Below, in pieces: positions 35,781-44,278 of a stretch of DNA of 64,000 nt. The DNA is from a virus, in IMG/VR virus record IMGVR_UViG_3300007511_000001, positions 62,001 to 126,000 of that record; one strand, given 5' to 3'. How positions within the stretch are numbered: the stretch's first letter is position 1; each line of letters opens with the position of its first letter. The notes under the pieces were generated by a model. It saw nothing but the letters and a program-made list of their open reading frames with translations, was not told where the DNA came from and searched no databases. The translations under genes were made by a program, and so were the position numbers.

Positions 35781-36490
35781 AATTTTTTTCCTATAAACCT
35801 GTTACCTGGAATCCAGCCTTTTTCTGGGAATAAATTTCTAACTTCTATTGCAGCTTTATGAACGTGTTTATCTATGGCCTTTCCTGCAGTAGTGGCATCT
35901 GCCATAGGTATAATTTCTTCAGTTTTATGGAAAAATATTTTCCATTTTTTCTGCTTACTGGCGGCTAGTGTTCCAGATTGTTCTTGTTCTAGATAATCCC
36001 AACCGTCCTTTATTATATCGAAATAAAAATCCTTTTTCCATAAAGAGGGTTGGTTAGATCCTGGTATCAGACAAGTTCCGTGATTACAGCTTTTATTCCA
36101 TAGCCAAAAATCGTTGACACCTTCCAAGCCCTTTTTGTCTATATTAAAACCCAACCACACTTTTCCAGTATCAGGCTTATTTATTAAATCTAAAGCTTCG
36201 TTTAAGAGGTCTTTTTTAACATCTTTTGTTATAAAATGTTTTACTAAAAGCATCAATATAATATCATCGTCTATGCGGCTTAGTGCTTTTTTTACAGAGG
36301 TTGAATAATTGTACCGCGTTGACTTTTTATCGGCGGAAATATAATTGATATTTGTATCTAAAAATTTTGGGGTATCCCCGTAGCCAAGTATATTAAGAGG
36401 CCCATGACCTGGCCAATATTTTTTTAGTAATATTAAAAATGATGGTATTAATTCATTATAACCATCGGAACTAATAGCCAATATCTGCAT
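35777..36490 (-). CDS. Putative glycosyltransferase B (paralogue of A)
   Basis: 237 residues from the ATG at 36490. Same architecture as the preceding gene, but the acidic motif equivalent is LLVKHF, so catalytic residues may be lost or shifted. 4-nt overlap with its paralogue; overlaps the upstream gene by 20 nt. Confidence 0.5.
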   Translation of the reverse strand: MQILAISSDGYNELIPSFLILLKKYWPGHGPLNILGYGDTPKFLDTNINYISADKKSTRYNYSTSVKKALSRIDDDIILMLLVKHFITKDVKKDLLNEALDLINKPDTGKVWLGFNIDKKGLEGVNDFWLWNKSCNHGTCLIPGSNQPSLWKKDFYFDIIKDGWDYLEQEQSGTLAASKQKKWKIFFHKTEEIIPMADATTAGKAIDKHVHKAAIEVRNLFPEKGWIPGNRFIGKKL

Positions 36491-37334
36491 GTATACCCAA
36501 TACTTTCTTTGCAAAATGATTCCAACTAAATTTTTGTACAGTTTTTAAACCTTGTGCTGCTATGGCTTTTCTTTTATCTTCGTGCTCAAGGTAATAATCT
36601 ATTTTGTTTTTTAAATCTTTTGAGCTGTTAAAAATAACTAGATCTTTGCCATCCTCGAAAGCTGTTTCTCGTAAAGGCCAATCATTGGTCATTACGAAGC
36701 CACTGGAGGCCATTAGCTTATAAATCCTTGTTGATGTGCCCTCGTGTTTAACAATAAAGTTAAGATTTATTTTACTACGACTAACAGTTTTAGCATGTTC
36801 TGTGCCGTACGTTCCTGTTATGTTTGTAAATCCAATATCTTTATGCCACTGTTGTCTGTCTCCGTACAGAGCACCTATAAAGGACACATCTATGTCTTGT
36901 GCTAAATCATATGGCTTATCTATGAGAGGATCAAATCCTTGATCTAGATAAAATGAATTCTTATTCACTGTTAATGATTTTTCGTAAGGAACGGTTAACC
37001 CATGACAAGCAAAAGTGGCATAACGAACCTTTAGTTCAAGATCGCTATCCCAATTATGCATAGGATCCATATACCATATACATGTTTTTGAGATCTTATT
37101 ACATTCTATTACTACCCGTGCAGATACTGTGTTACATTTACAAAAAAGAACGAGGTCCGGTTTTTCTTTTTTAGTTAATTCTATTATTTCTTCATCCCGT
37201 TTACCTGCTCCTACTTTGCCTGCACGCTCCCTATAACTATAACGTATTGTTTCACAATCTGCGTTATCAAACCCGTTTGCAATGGGGACACTGGTGGAGA
37301 ATTCTGTAAATACCCCTATAACTAGTACTTTCAT
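36471..37334 (-). CDS. CgeB/GT4-like glycosyltransferase
   Basis: 287 residues of GT-B type: N-terminal half with KPDLVLFCKCN and WYMDPMHNWD, C-terminal half with DVSFIGALYGDRQQW, EGTSTRIYKLMASSGFVMTN and AFEDGKDLVIFNSSKDL. This matches the Glyco_trans_1_2 (CgeB/spore maturation) pattern. Donor unknown. Coupled to the GT9 gene by an ATGA-type overlap. Confidence 0.75.
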   Translation of the reverse strand: MKVLVIGVFTEFSTSVPIANGFDNADCETIRYSYRERAGKVGAGKRDEEIIELTKKEKPDLVLFCKCNTVSARVVIECNKISKTCIWYMDPMHNWDSDLELKVRYATFACHGLTVPYEKSLTVNKNSFYLDQGFDPLIDKPYDLAQDIDVSFIGALYGDRQQWHKDIGFTNITGTYGTEHAKTVSRSKINLNFIVKHEGTSTRIYKLMASSGFVMTNDWPLRETAFEDGKDLVIFNSSKDLKNKIDYYLEHEDKRKAIAAQGLKTVQKFSWNHFAKKVLGIHADIGY

Positions 37335-38146
37335 TTTAATTCTTTCATAACCATATCAAGTGATATTTCATTTAGATTTTCTGCTGCAAATATAGTAGCA
37401 TTCTCTGCATATATGCTTATATCATTTTTTTCCCAGCGGTTGAAACCCTCGCCCCCAACCAACGCAATTTGCGGTACACCCTGTGCTGCTGCGATGTGCA
37501 TAGGTCCAGTATCGTTACTTATGAATAGATCGCACTGTGCAATAGCAGATACCAATTCTTCCGGTTTTAGCAGATTCCAAAAATCATAGTATACGTTTAG
37601 TACGTGTTGGTCATATATTGAACCAAAACCAGCTGTTAGTTTGTTTTGTAACTTTAGTTTTGTGGCTAGTGCTTGGTAATTTTTCCATTTTTTACCTTCC
37701 CACAAAGGGCCGGGGTTGCACCCAGCGTGTATACCTACTACGCCACGATTTTCAAACCAAGGTCCAGCCCCATAGATCGGGGCAATGAAAGGATGTTTGT
37801 GCTTATTAAGCTCTTCTTCCTCTATACCTATATTTTTTGCTAGATACAAATTTGATAACAACTCGTGAGAATGCATTCTTCTGTCGTATAGGTTACCAAA
37901 TTTTATATCTGTTATCCATACATTTTCTCCCCACCAGGTGTTAAAGATGTAGTCATAGCTATCTTCTAGTTCGCCATTTATTTTATTTACATAATCTGGG
38001 TGATTGAATACGTTATCCCATCCAGGAAAATTGCATTTGAAATAAAAGTGTGTATCGTGTCCAGCGGCTTTTAGCGCTCGTACTAATGGAGTTGCCATTA
38101 TTATATTACCAACCCCCTGGCCGGCAACTATTAAACTATTCGGCAT
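37331..38146 (-). CDS. GT9/heptosyltransferase-like glycosyltransferase
   Basis: 271 residues. GQGVGNIIMATPLVRALKAAG is the GT9 N-terminal loop and FISNDTGPMHIAAAQGVPQIALVG the family donor-site signature (D-T/S-G-P-H-A). Clear GT-B heptosyltransferase fold, somewhat shorter than LPS enzymes. May act on an LPS-like or virion glycan. Confidence 0.87.
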   Translation of the reverse strand: MPNSLIVAGQGVGNIIMATPLVRALKAAGHDTHFYFKCNFPGWDNVFNHPDYVNKINGELEDSYDYIFNTWWGENVWITDIKFGNLYDRRMHSHELLSNLYLAKNIGIEEEELNKHKHPFIAPIYGAGPWFENRGVVGIHAGCNPGPLWEGKKWKNYQALATKLKLQNKLTAGFGSIYDQHVLNVYYDFWNLLKPEELVSAIAQCDLFISNDTGPMHIAAAQGVPQIALVGGEGFNRWEKNDISIYAENATIFAAENLNEISLDMVMKELK

Positions 38147-38822
38147 TGAATATCCCCATTGCGTTTGAGTTTTCTCCTATAAAATCTTTTGCACGATCAT
38201 GATAGTTCTGTCTTGCCCATACTCCTTCTTCGCCTATATGGTCTACGATTGAGGGTAAAGTGCAGATTAAGGGATCACCATACTTTTTTACGTCTGTTGT
38301 AAGTGACCAATCCCATTCGCGAGCATTGCGCAAACCCCCGACGCTTTTATAAAAATCTGTTCCTATTAACAGATTAGCCCCGCCGATGGATGCCTTTACT
38401 CCCACATAGTTGCACTCTTCCAATACATCGTGCTGATTAGTGCGAGTATCAAAGCCTGTTATTACTGGGTATCCATGCATATTAAATATTTTATCTAATG
38501 CTTGTGCCCAGTTTTTTGAGTACAACATATCAGAATCTGATATTAAAAAGTACGGGCATTCTTCTAATATCTTACCTTTTCTTAGTATCATATTGATACG
38601 CATAACCTTACAAAATGGGATACCGATATGTTTTTCTTCTAGCAGTGTCCAGCTGTATCGCTTGCACAAGGATCTTACTTTGGTTAATAGAAGTTCTTCT
38701 GATCCATCATCTATAATTATTACTTCTACATCATCCGGTAATGCAGACTTTGCTAAGCTTTGTAAGCTTCTTAATGTTATTTCATCTCTATTATAAGTGG
38801 TTACATATAAGGGTTTTTTCAT
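38136..38822 (-). CDS. GT2-family glycosyltransferase
   Basis: 228 residues with PLYVTTYNRDEITLRSLQSL, VIIIDDGSEE and PYFLISDSDMLYS (DSD metal motif), then WDWSLTTDV. A standard inverting GT-A fold without membrane segments. Its stop overlaps the next gene by 11 nt. Confidence 0.87.
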   Translation of the reverse strand: MKKPLYVTTYNRDEITLRSLQSLAKSALPDDVEVIIIDDGSEELLLTKVRSLCKRYSWTLLEEKHIGIPFCKVMRINMILRKGKILEECPYFLISDSDMLYSKNWAQALDKIFNMHGYPVITGFDTRTNQHDVLEECNYVGVKASIGGANLLIGTDFYKSVGGLRNAREWDWSLTTDVKKYGDPLICTLPSIVDHIGEEGVWARQNYHDRAKDFIGENSNAMGIFNAE

Positions 38823-39523
38823 AGTGAAAATCTTTCTCGTTCGTCTTCTAATGGCACCGAGGGTTTAGTGATCATGCGATTACCTAAATTTCTTCCGTGG
38901 ATAATTTGAATCCAACCTTTTTGGTCAACGTATTTAATAGGTGCTCCAAATTCTTCGTCTATCTTTCCGTGTTCTGTAAATCCAGCAGTTTTAGGCAAGC
39001 CATCTACTTTTTCTATCATATTAACAAAAGATCCCCAGGCATAGTCATCATAGTCTGCTAACATGTTTTTTCCTTCCCAAAGAGTATACCCTTTAGGAAA
39101 CCTCACTAATAGCGGGCTTTCCGGATAGAAGGATCTTACCGTTTCCATGTAATCTTTGCAGATTACGTCGTCGTTGTCTAAACGTGAGCTTATGAGATAT
39201 TCTTTACCGTCTAAATGACTGGTTACTCTTTCTATCCAGGGAGTATCATCTTCCCCATGATATCTATTAACATAAATTATGTCAGGAAATAAGGATTTGT
39301 ACTCATGAAATTTATCCATCCAGCCAATAGGGGTTTCGGCGTCTATTAATATGAACCATTTAAAGTCTTTTACTGTTTGCCCCAATACGGAGGGCAGGCA
39401 ATACTTTTCAAAAATGCGTGCACGATGCGCCATCCAGGAATTTTTGCCGCCAGCGTATATGTGCGTATTGTTAGGTCTGTGCGGTATGTTAAATCTGGTT
39501 ATCAGTATTTGTTCAAAACTCAT
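38819..39523 (-). CDS. Putative rhamnosyltransferase-family protein
   Basis: 234 residues resembling the Rhamno_transf domain: ITRFNIPH, WMAHRARIFEKYCLPSVLGQTVKDFKWFILID and LISSRLDNDDVI. That family transfers sugars in surface-glycan pathways; the rhamnose label is from family naming only. Its ATG overlaps the TGA of a decayed methyltransferase. Confidence 0.75.
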   Translation of the reverse strand: MSFEQILITRFNIPHRPNNTHIYAGGKNSWMAHRARIFEKYCLPSVLGQTVKDFKWFILIDAETPIGWMDKFHEYKSLFPDIIYVNRYHGEDDTPWIERVTSHLDGKEYLISSRLDNDDVICKDYMETVRSFYPESPLLVRFPKGYTLWEGKNMLADYDDYAWGSFVNMIEKVDGLPKTAGFTEHGKIDEEFGAPIKYVDQKGWIQIIHGRNLGNRMITKPSVPLEDERERFSL

Positions 39524-39755
39524 TCTTTTCTTTCCAAAATTGTCAATCCATTATTATGTTTGAATTCTTCCTTCACAAACCAGTGTTCATTTTTTTAGGA
39601 GATCCAGCTAAAAGCGCCCAAGTTGAATTAAGATCTCTTACCCCCATCTCTGTAATATGGTCACATTCTTTCGAATATTTAAATATAATTGGGAGTAGTT
39701 GATTTATATCTGTTGTTTTTGCGCAGGCTTTTTCATAGTTGCTATGTATTGTCAC
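39520..39755 (-). pseudogene. Decayed methyltransferase with internal deletion
   Basis: The first ~53 codons (SKECDHITEMGVRDLNSTWALLAG) are the N terminus of a phage-type class I methyltransferase normally about 200 residues long. After a short A7 run the other frame gives a plausible C terminus (EHWFVKEEFKHNNGLTILER) that ends in an ATGA overlap with the next gene. The catalytic middle is missing and the ends are out of frame, so the gene is a remnant. The 60-residue reading frame alone is unlikely to be functional. Confidence 0.65.
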
Positions 39756-39979
39756 TCTCGCTCCTTTTTTTCCTTTATATACTGTGCCATTTTATATATG
39801 TCTTGTGGTGTAACCATTTTTTCATTTATGTCTTTGAAATGTGGTGGAGCATTTTTATGCATCTTGAGATACTTTGCCACAAATTCTGCAGAAGTTGCTG
39901 CGCGCTTAAGAGAGTATATATGTAATACAAACACACACAACGCCGCTATCAGTATGACACCAATTACTATTTCAATCAT
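39752..39979 (-). CDS. Small single-pass membrane protein
   Basis: 75 residues. Residues 3-22 form one hydrophobic helix (VIGVILIAALCVFVLHIY), followed by a charged cytoplasmic-type tail (KYLKMHKNAPPHF, KEKKERE). 4-nt overlaps on both sides. Could anchor a glycosylation complex, or be unrelated. Confidence 0.6.
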   Translation of the reverse strand: MIEIVIGVILIAALCVFVLHIYSLKRAATSAEFVAKYLKMHKNAPPHFKDINEKMVTPQDIYKMAQYIKEKKERE

Positions 39980-40791
39980 CTAATTTTCTCTATAAATTTT
40001 TCTAACATATCTTCAGTATAATCATCAAACAACCCGTGAATAGTGTTATCATAATTTTTGCCAAACGACCACTGATCAATAAATTCAGGATCGCTAAATC
40101 CGTGCTTTTTATCCCAAGCTTTATTATATAGTAAAATTTGTGGTATCTTTAGGTACCATGCTAAAATATTAATTGCGCTGTGGCAACATACACAGCCTTG
40201 GGCAGTTTGTAATACCTGTGCTGTTTCTGGCACCGTAAGTTTATCCACTAAGTTTATTATTTTTTTATTTTTTGGAAATTCATGCTCTGTTCTATTACTT
40301 TGATGACTATCGACAGATACATAATTTTTACCTACTGGGACTACGTAATAATTTAATTCTATTAGTTTGCTGACAATTTTTTCTACAAGTGGTTCCGGTA
40401 TGTTTTTGGCTGGGTCGCTTCCTGTTGTGCTCAACACTATGTACTTTAAATCTCTTAATTTATTAGGGTAATAGTAATTAGTAGGCTTGTACCAGTTTAC
40501 AGCTTTATTAGGCAACCCAGGCAAAGGTGGTAAATGCATTGGTATAATACCATCCTGCGACATCTTTTGTATATCTTCTACTTTTTGAAAACCGTGATTC
40601 ACCACTTTTAGTTGGTTCTTTTTGGGGTGGTGATCAAATATTTCGGTTACGGAGGGGTTGTGACAAAATAATATTATATGTACTAAAAAGTCGGGAGGTA
40701 TGTAATCAAGGGCAGCATATTGGCCGCCCTTGTACATGTTATTGAACATATCTCCCAGTCCGCCGCCCCATTGTATTTTGAACTCTTTCAT
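39976..40791 (-). CDS. GT9-like glycosyltransferase
   Basis: 271 residues starting QWGGGLGDMFNNMYKGG, similar to the gene at 28407. KLRDLKYIVLSTTGSDPAKN, VVPVGKN and QGCVCCHSAINILAWYLKIPQILLYN resemble the C-terminal donor-binding half of GT9 enzymes. Upstream end of the glycan cluster. Confidence 0.65.
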   Translation of the reverse strand: MKEFKIQWGGGLGDMFNNMYKGGQYAALDYIPPDFLVHIILFCHNPSVTEIFDHHPKKNQLKVVNHGFQKVEDIQKMSQDGIIPMHLPPLPGLPNKAVNWYKPTNYYYPNKLRDLKYIVLSTTGSDPAKNIPEPLVEKIVSKLIELNYYVVPVGKNYVSVDSHQSNRTEHEFPKNKKIINLVDKLTVPETAQVLQTAQGCVCCHSAINILAWYLKIPQILLYNKAWDKKHGFSDPEFIDQWSFGKNYDNTIHGLFDDYTEDMLEKFIEKIR

Positions 40792-40800
40792 AAACTAAGT

Positions 40801-41010
40801 TTAATCATCTTTCCCGTTTTTGTCAATTATTTCGACCGACTCCAAGTTAAATTCCGCCTTACCCATCCATATAGTTCTTGGGGCGGTATCTTGTACCTCT
40901 CTTAATCCCCCATACTGTTCGTAAGCGTAGGTTGGCATCCATGTCGAAAAGTCTTTTTCGTCGTACTCTTGGTTTTTATTTTTATATGTTACCTTGATTC
41001 GGTGTTTCAT
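40801..41010 (-). CDS. Small hypothetical protein
   Basis: 69 residues, mixed charge, with two Trp-containing strands (FSTWMPTYAYEQYGG, RTIWMGKAEF). Overlaps the thyX 3' end by 29 nt. No family recognised. Confidence 0.6.
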   Translation of the reverse strand: MKHRIKVTYKNKNQEYDEKDFSTWMPTYAYEQYGGLREVQDTAPRTIWMGKAEFNLESVEIIDKNGKDD

Positions 41011-41629
41011 CGTATTGCCTCGTCAGTTTTTGTACCTCTATAGGTAGAGCTTCGTACATTGCTCTAGCCAGTAAATAGTGGGGAGTAAATATAGTAGGCA
41101 CCAGTCTAAGATCAAGGTAAGCTTGTAAACTGGTAAAGTTGAAAGTGTATAACCCCGAAGCGAGCCAGCTTTCCGGTAACGCATGCTTTATCTCCTCAGT
41201 TTTTTGTTTTTTATTTAACCCGTGATCATTTATTATTCTAAATACTATATTGGTAAAGGCTCTGGCGATCATTTTTTTATATACACATTCATACATGTTT
41301 TCGAGTACGAATTCATGCAATTCAAACCAAGGTTTACCCTCAAAAGCAAAAAACCCGACACGATGCCGGGTTGTACGAATAGCAGGAGAAACCCCTATTC
41401 GGTGTCTAGATATTTCCTGTAGTACGTTTCGGGGGAATTGGTTAATACGATATGTAATAACCAACTGTTCCCCGATACTTGTGTGGTTTTTGTGCTTGAT
41501 TATTTTTTCTATATATTCATAATCGACTTCACCAACCTCCGCGCTGAGAAGATTTTCTGTTCCCATCGTAGTACGTGCCGCTTCTTCTACTAATTCTATT
41601 CCATCACATCTGCGGAGTATAACTTCCAT
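40982..41629 (-). CDS. thyX: Flavin-dependent thymidylate synthase
   Basis: 215 residues. HKNHTSIGEQLVITYRINQFPRNVLQEISRHRIGVSP carries the ThyX signature region (RHR...S), though the usual RHRxxSxNExSxR box reads RHRIGVSPAIRTTRH, i.e. the Asn-Glu is replaced. C-terminal LLARAMYEALPIE fits the family. ThyX makes dTMP from dUMP using FAD and methylene-THF, complementing the phage dUTPase. The altered box merits checking. Confidence 0.85.
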   Translation of the reverse strand: MEVILRRCDGIELVEEAARTTMGTENLLSAEVGEVDYEYIEKIIKHKNHTSIGEQLVITYRINQFPRNVLQEISRHRIGVSPAIRTTRHRVGFFAFEGKPWFELHEFVLENMYECVYKKMIARAFTNIVFRIINDHGLNKKQKTEEIKHALPESWLASGLYTFNFTSLQAYLDLRLVPTIFTPHYLLARAMYEALPIEVQKLTRQYDETPNQGNI

Positions 41630-41853
41630 TAATAACTCCCAGGCATGTGCAGGTTTTTAGGCTGTGGCCGTTTTACATTACGACCTATATTATTTTTAAC
41701 TTTTTCTGCAGCCTGCCTGAAATCTTTAAAAGCCAAGGGCTCTTGGCCTGTTTGTCTTTCATTGTGCGCTCTACATTTGTTTATTAAAATGTCAGCCTTT
41801 TTTACTAATTCTTCCGCGTCCCTCTTGACATTTATTACTTTTTGTAATTCCAT
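41629..41853 (-). CDS. Small basic hypothetical protein
   Basis: 74 residues, basic and helical (ELQKVINVKRDAEELVKKADILI). AAGGGATG precedes the ATG. One-base overlap with thyX. Function unknown. Confidence 0.6.
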   Translation of the reverse strand: MELQKVINVKRDAEELVKKADILINKCRAHNERQTGQEPLAFKDFRQAAEKVKNNIGRNVKRPQPKNLHMPGSY

Positions 41854-41864
41854 AACATCCCTTA

Positions 41865-42119
41865 TTAATCACCAAATATTACGGGCTTTTGACTACCGTC
41901 AGGCAAAGTAATGGTTTTAGCATTGCTTATTTTTTCTACCTGCTCTAAAAAGTCATCGAACGCCTTTTTCATGCGTTCGCCTACTTCTTCTTTCTTATCC
42001 TCTTCCCACCCAAACCCTTCCGCCAAAAGATCCAGCAAGATGCCAACTTGTATTTGTAACATGCGTATATCAATCCCCATGTTACTCAACATCTCCATCA
42101 TTTGTTCATTATTTAACAT
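41865..42119 (-). CDS. Small helical hypothetical protein
   Basis: 84 residues; Met-rich N terminus (NNEQMMEMLSNMGIDIRML) and acidic amphipathic helices. First gene after the promoter at 42162-42189, leader about 35 nt. Function unknown. Confidence 0.65.
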   Translation of the reverse strand: MLNNEQMMEMLSNMGIDIRMLQIQVGILLDLLAEGFGWEEDKKEEVGERMKKAFDDFLEQVEKISNAKTITLPDGSQKPVIFGD

Positions 42120-42161
42120 TACTAATTTTTCCTATCTATATTTTATTTAATTTACTATTTA

Positions 42162-42189
42162 ATTATCGTACATTTTTCTTAATCGTCAA
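42162..42189 (-). promoter_or_regulatory. Sigma70-type promoter for the leftward thyX/glycan operon
   Basis: On the minus strand TTGACG (42189-42184), 16-bp spacer, GATAAT (42167-42162). It lies immediately after the tRNA-Cys gene, so it restarts transcription downstream of the tRNA cluster. Confidence 0.6.
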
Positions 42190-42205
42190 TAGCCTTAACT
42201 AAAAA

Positions 42206-42277
42206 ACGAAAGGGTGGGAATTGAACCCACGATCTGGTGCTTTGCAGGCACCCGCCTTACCGCTTGGCTACCTTTCG
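42206..42277 (-). tRNA. tRNA-Cys (GCA)
   Basis: Cloverleaf with acceptor CGAAAGG/CCTTTCG, anticodon arm GGTGC-CTGCAAA-GCACC and U73, the cysteine identity base. No encoded CCA. Last tRNA of the cluster in transcription order. Confidence 0.93.
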
Positions 42278-42285
42278 GTGTTTAA

Positions 42286-42359
42286 GGTCCCATGAGGAAG
42301 TCGAATCCTCGTAACTGCAGCCACAGTGCAGCGCTCTTAACCACCTGAGCTAATGGGAC
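42286..42359 (-). tRNA. tRNA-His (GTG)
   Basis: Acceptor GTCCCAT/ATGGGAC, anticodon arm CTGCA-CTGTGGC-TGCAG, C73 as in tRNA-His. The base before G1 is T, so the usual encoded G-1 is absent. Confidence 0.92.
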
Positions 42360-42361
42360 AA

Positions 42362-42434
42362 ACCCGATACTGGACTCGAACCAGTGACTCCATGCGCGTA
42401 AAGCATGTGCGCTAACCAACTGTGCTAATCGGGC
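42362..42434 (-). tRNA. tRNA-Val (TAC)
   Basis: Acceptor GCCCGAT paired with ATCGGGT (terminal G-U), anticodon arm CATGC-TTTACGC-GCATG. The upstream gene's stop codon is the TAG at tRNA positions 8-10. Confidence 0.92.
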
Positions 42435-42634
42435 AGTTTGTATTTATCTTTTATCTCTGTCTTTATATATTTGCACTGGTATTTACGAAACTTTTTCCAG
42501 CAACGCGTGTTCCAGCGCACACGCTTATTCCAACGTTTTTCCCATATCAGATCCTGTAGCTCAAACCGGTGTTTTGGTCTATACTCTAATTCCCTTATCC
42601 GTTCTTTTAGTCCAGAAAAAGGTCTGCGCTTCAT
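42425..42634 (-). CDS. Small very basic protein ending inside tRNA-Val
   Basis: 69 residues, strongly Arg/Lys/Trp-rich (KRWNKRVRWNTRCWKKFRKY), suggesting nucleic-acid binding. Its last codons and TAG stop are formed by the first 10 nt of tRNA-Val. RNase P processing would cut off the stop codon. No family recognised. Confidence 0.6.
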   Translation of the reverse strand: MKRRPFSGLKERIRELEYRPKHRFELQDLIWEKRWNKRVRWNTRCWKKFRKYQCKYIKTEIKDKYKLPD

Positions 42635-42647
42635 AACGTATAGTTCC

Positions 42648-43025
42648 TTATTTATAACCTATAATATCTTTTTCCCATGCAAACGGGTATTCATATGTCT
42701 TTACCAAGTCTTTTAAGCAGTGATAAATATTTGCGCGTCCGGCAGGATTTAACGAATGGACTACAACTATCTGAGGAAGCTTCTCTGGGTGATCCCTTAG
42801 CCATTCAGCAACTTCATAGCCAGTATCTGGCCCGGATTCTACCATGTGCTTACCACCAAGATCATGGTCTAAAAATATAATATCAAACTTTTCGCTTGAC
42901 TCTAAGACTTCTATGCATTCTTTAACCGTGGTTACGTATACTATAAAGCGGTCTTTGCCCCCGTAATTTTTACCAAACTCGCCTATACGTTCTACATTAT
43001 CTTCAAGAACTAGTATTTTTATCAT
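42648..43025 (-). CDS. Receiver-like (cyclic-phosphate-processing REC) domain protein
   Basis: 125 residues from the ATG at 43025 (AGGTGA upstream; GTG at 43034 is the alternative). Receiver fold: KILVLEDNVERI, FDIIFLDHDLGG and IVVVHSLNPAGRANI. The LDHDLGG motif is that of the cREC family linked to RNA cyclic-phosphate processing rather than classic phospho-receivers. Such a role would fit the RNA-repair content of this phage (inference). Confidence 0.7.
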   Translation of the reverse strand: MIKILVLEDNVERIGEFGKNYGGKDRFIVYVTTVKECIEVLESSEKFDIIFLDHDLGGKHMVESGPDTGYEVAEWLRDHPEKLPQIVVVHSLNPAGRANIYHCLKDLVKTYEYPFAWEKDIIGYK

Positions 43026-43560
43026 TTTTATCACCTAAGTAATTAACGTTGTTGGGTCGTTTACTCATGATGACCTTCAGGTCGTCAAAAGAGATCGGGT
43101 AGAAATTATTGTTGTCTACACCTACATCATGTTGTTTACCTCTTGGGGGTAACCCTCCGTGCGAGTGCCCATATAATTGCCAGGCATTGAAATGTGATTT
43201 ATACCATACACGCATAGCGTAGTGACACATAGTTATATAAATATCTTCTATTCTAGTATCTATTAGGTTTGTATGGGCTGCAAACCTAGAATGATTTGCT
43301 TTAGCTGATTTATCATGATTTCCCCATACTATGTTTATATTACCATTTAATCTATCTAAATAAACACCTGCGTCGGCTTTAAAGGCAAAGTCGCCAAGAA
43401 ACCAAACCGTATCGTTTGGTTTTACCACCTCGTTCCAGTTTTGGATAAGAATTTCATCCATCTCCTCAACACTGTCGAAGGGACGATTAGTATATTTAAT
43501 TATATTAGCATGGCCAAAATGCTGGTCAGCTGTAAAAAACATATTACCAGTCAAGGACAT
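43003..43560 (-). CDS. Calcineurin-like metallophosphoesterase
   Basis: 185 residues with intact metal sites: FFTADQHFGH (D/H), WFLGDFA (GD), VWGNHDKS (GNHD), and YGHSHGGLP (GHSH). Family members hydrolyse phosphodiesters or phosphomonoesters; the substrate is unknown. The protein at 14062 is a degenerate paralogue. Confidence 0.88.
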   Translation of the reverse strand: MSLTGNMFFTADQHFGHANIIKYTNRPFDSVEEMDEILIQNWNEVVKPNDTVWFLGDFAFKADAGVYLDRLNGNINIVWGNHDKSAKANHSRFAAHTNLIDTRIEDIYITMCHYAMRVWYKSHFNAWQLYGHSHGGLPPRGKQHDVGVDNNNFYPISFDDLKVIMSKRPNNVNYLGDKNDKNTSS

Positions 43561-43822
43561 CCTCCTCTATACTTGCTATGCCCCAGATCGCGCCTACGGC
43601 TATGTCTATTAACTCTGCTTGTACTTTGCCAGGGTTATTCTCACGCACAGCATCTTTAAGTTCATCATGCTCTTCATCGACTATGCCTAGAATTTCATGG
43701 ATAGAAACGAAAGCATGTTCGCCTTTTTGTTTCATGCGAGCTTTTAAAACTTCGTCTACTAGAAGTATTGTCTTAGCTAATACTTCCGTTGATATTTGTC
43801 TGCGGTCAGTTTTTATTTCCAT
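43544..43822 (-). CDS. MazG-like nucleotide pyrophosphohydrolase-like protein
   Basis: 92 residues from the ATG at 43822. Helical, with HEILGIVDEEHDELKDAVR and VQAELIDIAVGAIWGIASI, recalling the EExxE...ExxD helices of MazG/phage NTP-PPases. Start choice favours the GGAAGAAG site over upstream in-frame codons. Confidence 0.6.
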   Translation of the reverse strand: MEIKTDRRQISTEVLAKTILLVDEVLKARMKQKGEHAFVSIHEILGIVDEEHDELKDAVRENNPGKVQAELIDIAVGAIWGIASIEEDVLDW

Positions 43823-44183
43823 TTTGTTCTTCTTCCCACTCATGCAATAATTTTGCAAATGATTTTTGTTCGTTAAAAGGTTCGTTTTCGATTACTTTTA
43901 TTTTTATATCTTTAAAAAGATTATATATAGCAAAAGCCATCCCCATGTCAAAATGAACACCAGTTGATTTAGAATTATAAAAAATATGTACCTGGTGTGA
44001 TCCGTCTATTGCATCAAAGTTATCTTTACATATTTGAAGCCCTGGATTATTTTGATTTGTATCACGATGCGGCAAATGAACCGTATGGCCAAGAGATTCA
44101 AGCCTTTTTGTGTAAGCTTCCAACTTTTCTTTGAAGGCATCATCCGCCTGCCTTACCATACATATGATTGTTATTCTACTCAT
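43806..44183 (-). CDS. Nucleoside 2-deoxyribosyltransferase-like protein
   Basis: 125 residues with a Rossmann-like core: ITIICMVRQADDAF, DGSHQVHIFYNSKSTGVHFDMGMAFAI, where the Ser-Thr-Gly...Asp-Met-Gly resembles the substrate loop of nucleoside deoxyribosyltransferases and relatives. No catalytic Glu is certain. Could act in nucleotide salvage or bind nucleotide signals. Confidence 0.5.
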   Translation of the reverse strand: MSRITIICMVRQADDAFKEKLEAYTKRLESLGHTVHLPHRDTNQNNPGLQICKDNFDAIDGSHQVHIFYNSKSTGVHFDMGMAFAIYNLFKDIKIKVIENEPFNEQKSFAKLLHEWEEEQNGNKN

Positions 44184-44203
44184 GTTTTCTCCTTTTAATT
44201 AAC

Positions 44204-44275
44204 CGGGACCGGGGGATTTGAACCCCAGACTCCGCCGTGACAGGGCGACGTGTTAGCCAGTTACACTACGATCCC
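44204..44275 (-). tRNA. tRNA-Asp (GTC)
   Basis: Acceptor GGGATCG/CGGTCCC, anticodon arm CGCC-CTGTCAC-GGCG, G73 as in tRNA-Asp. Normal D and T arms. Confidence 0.92.
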
Positions 44276-44278
44276 GCA

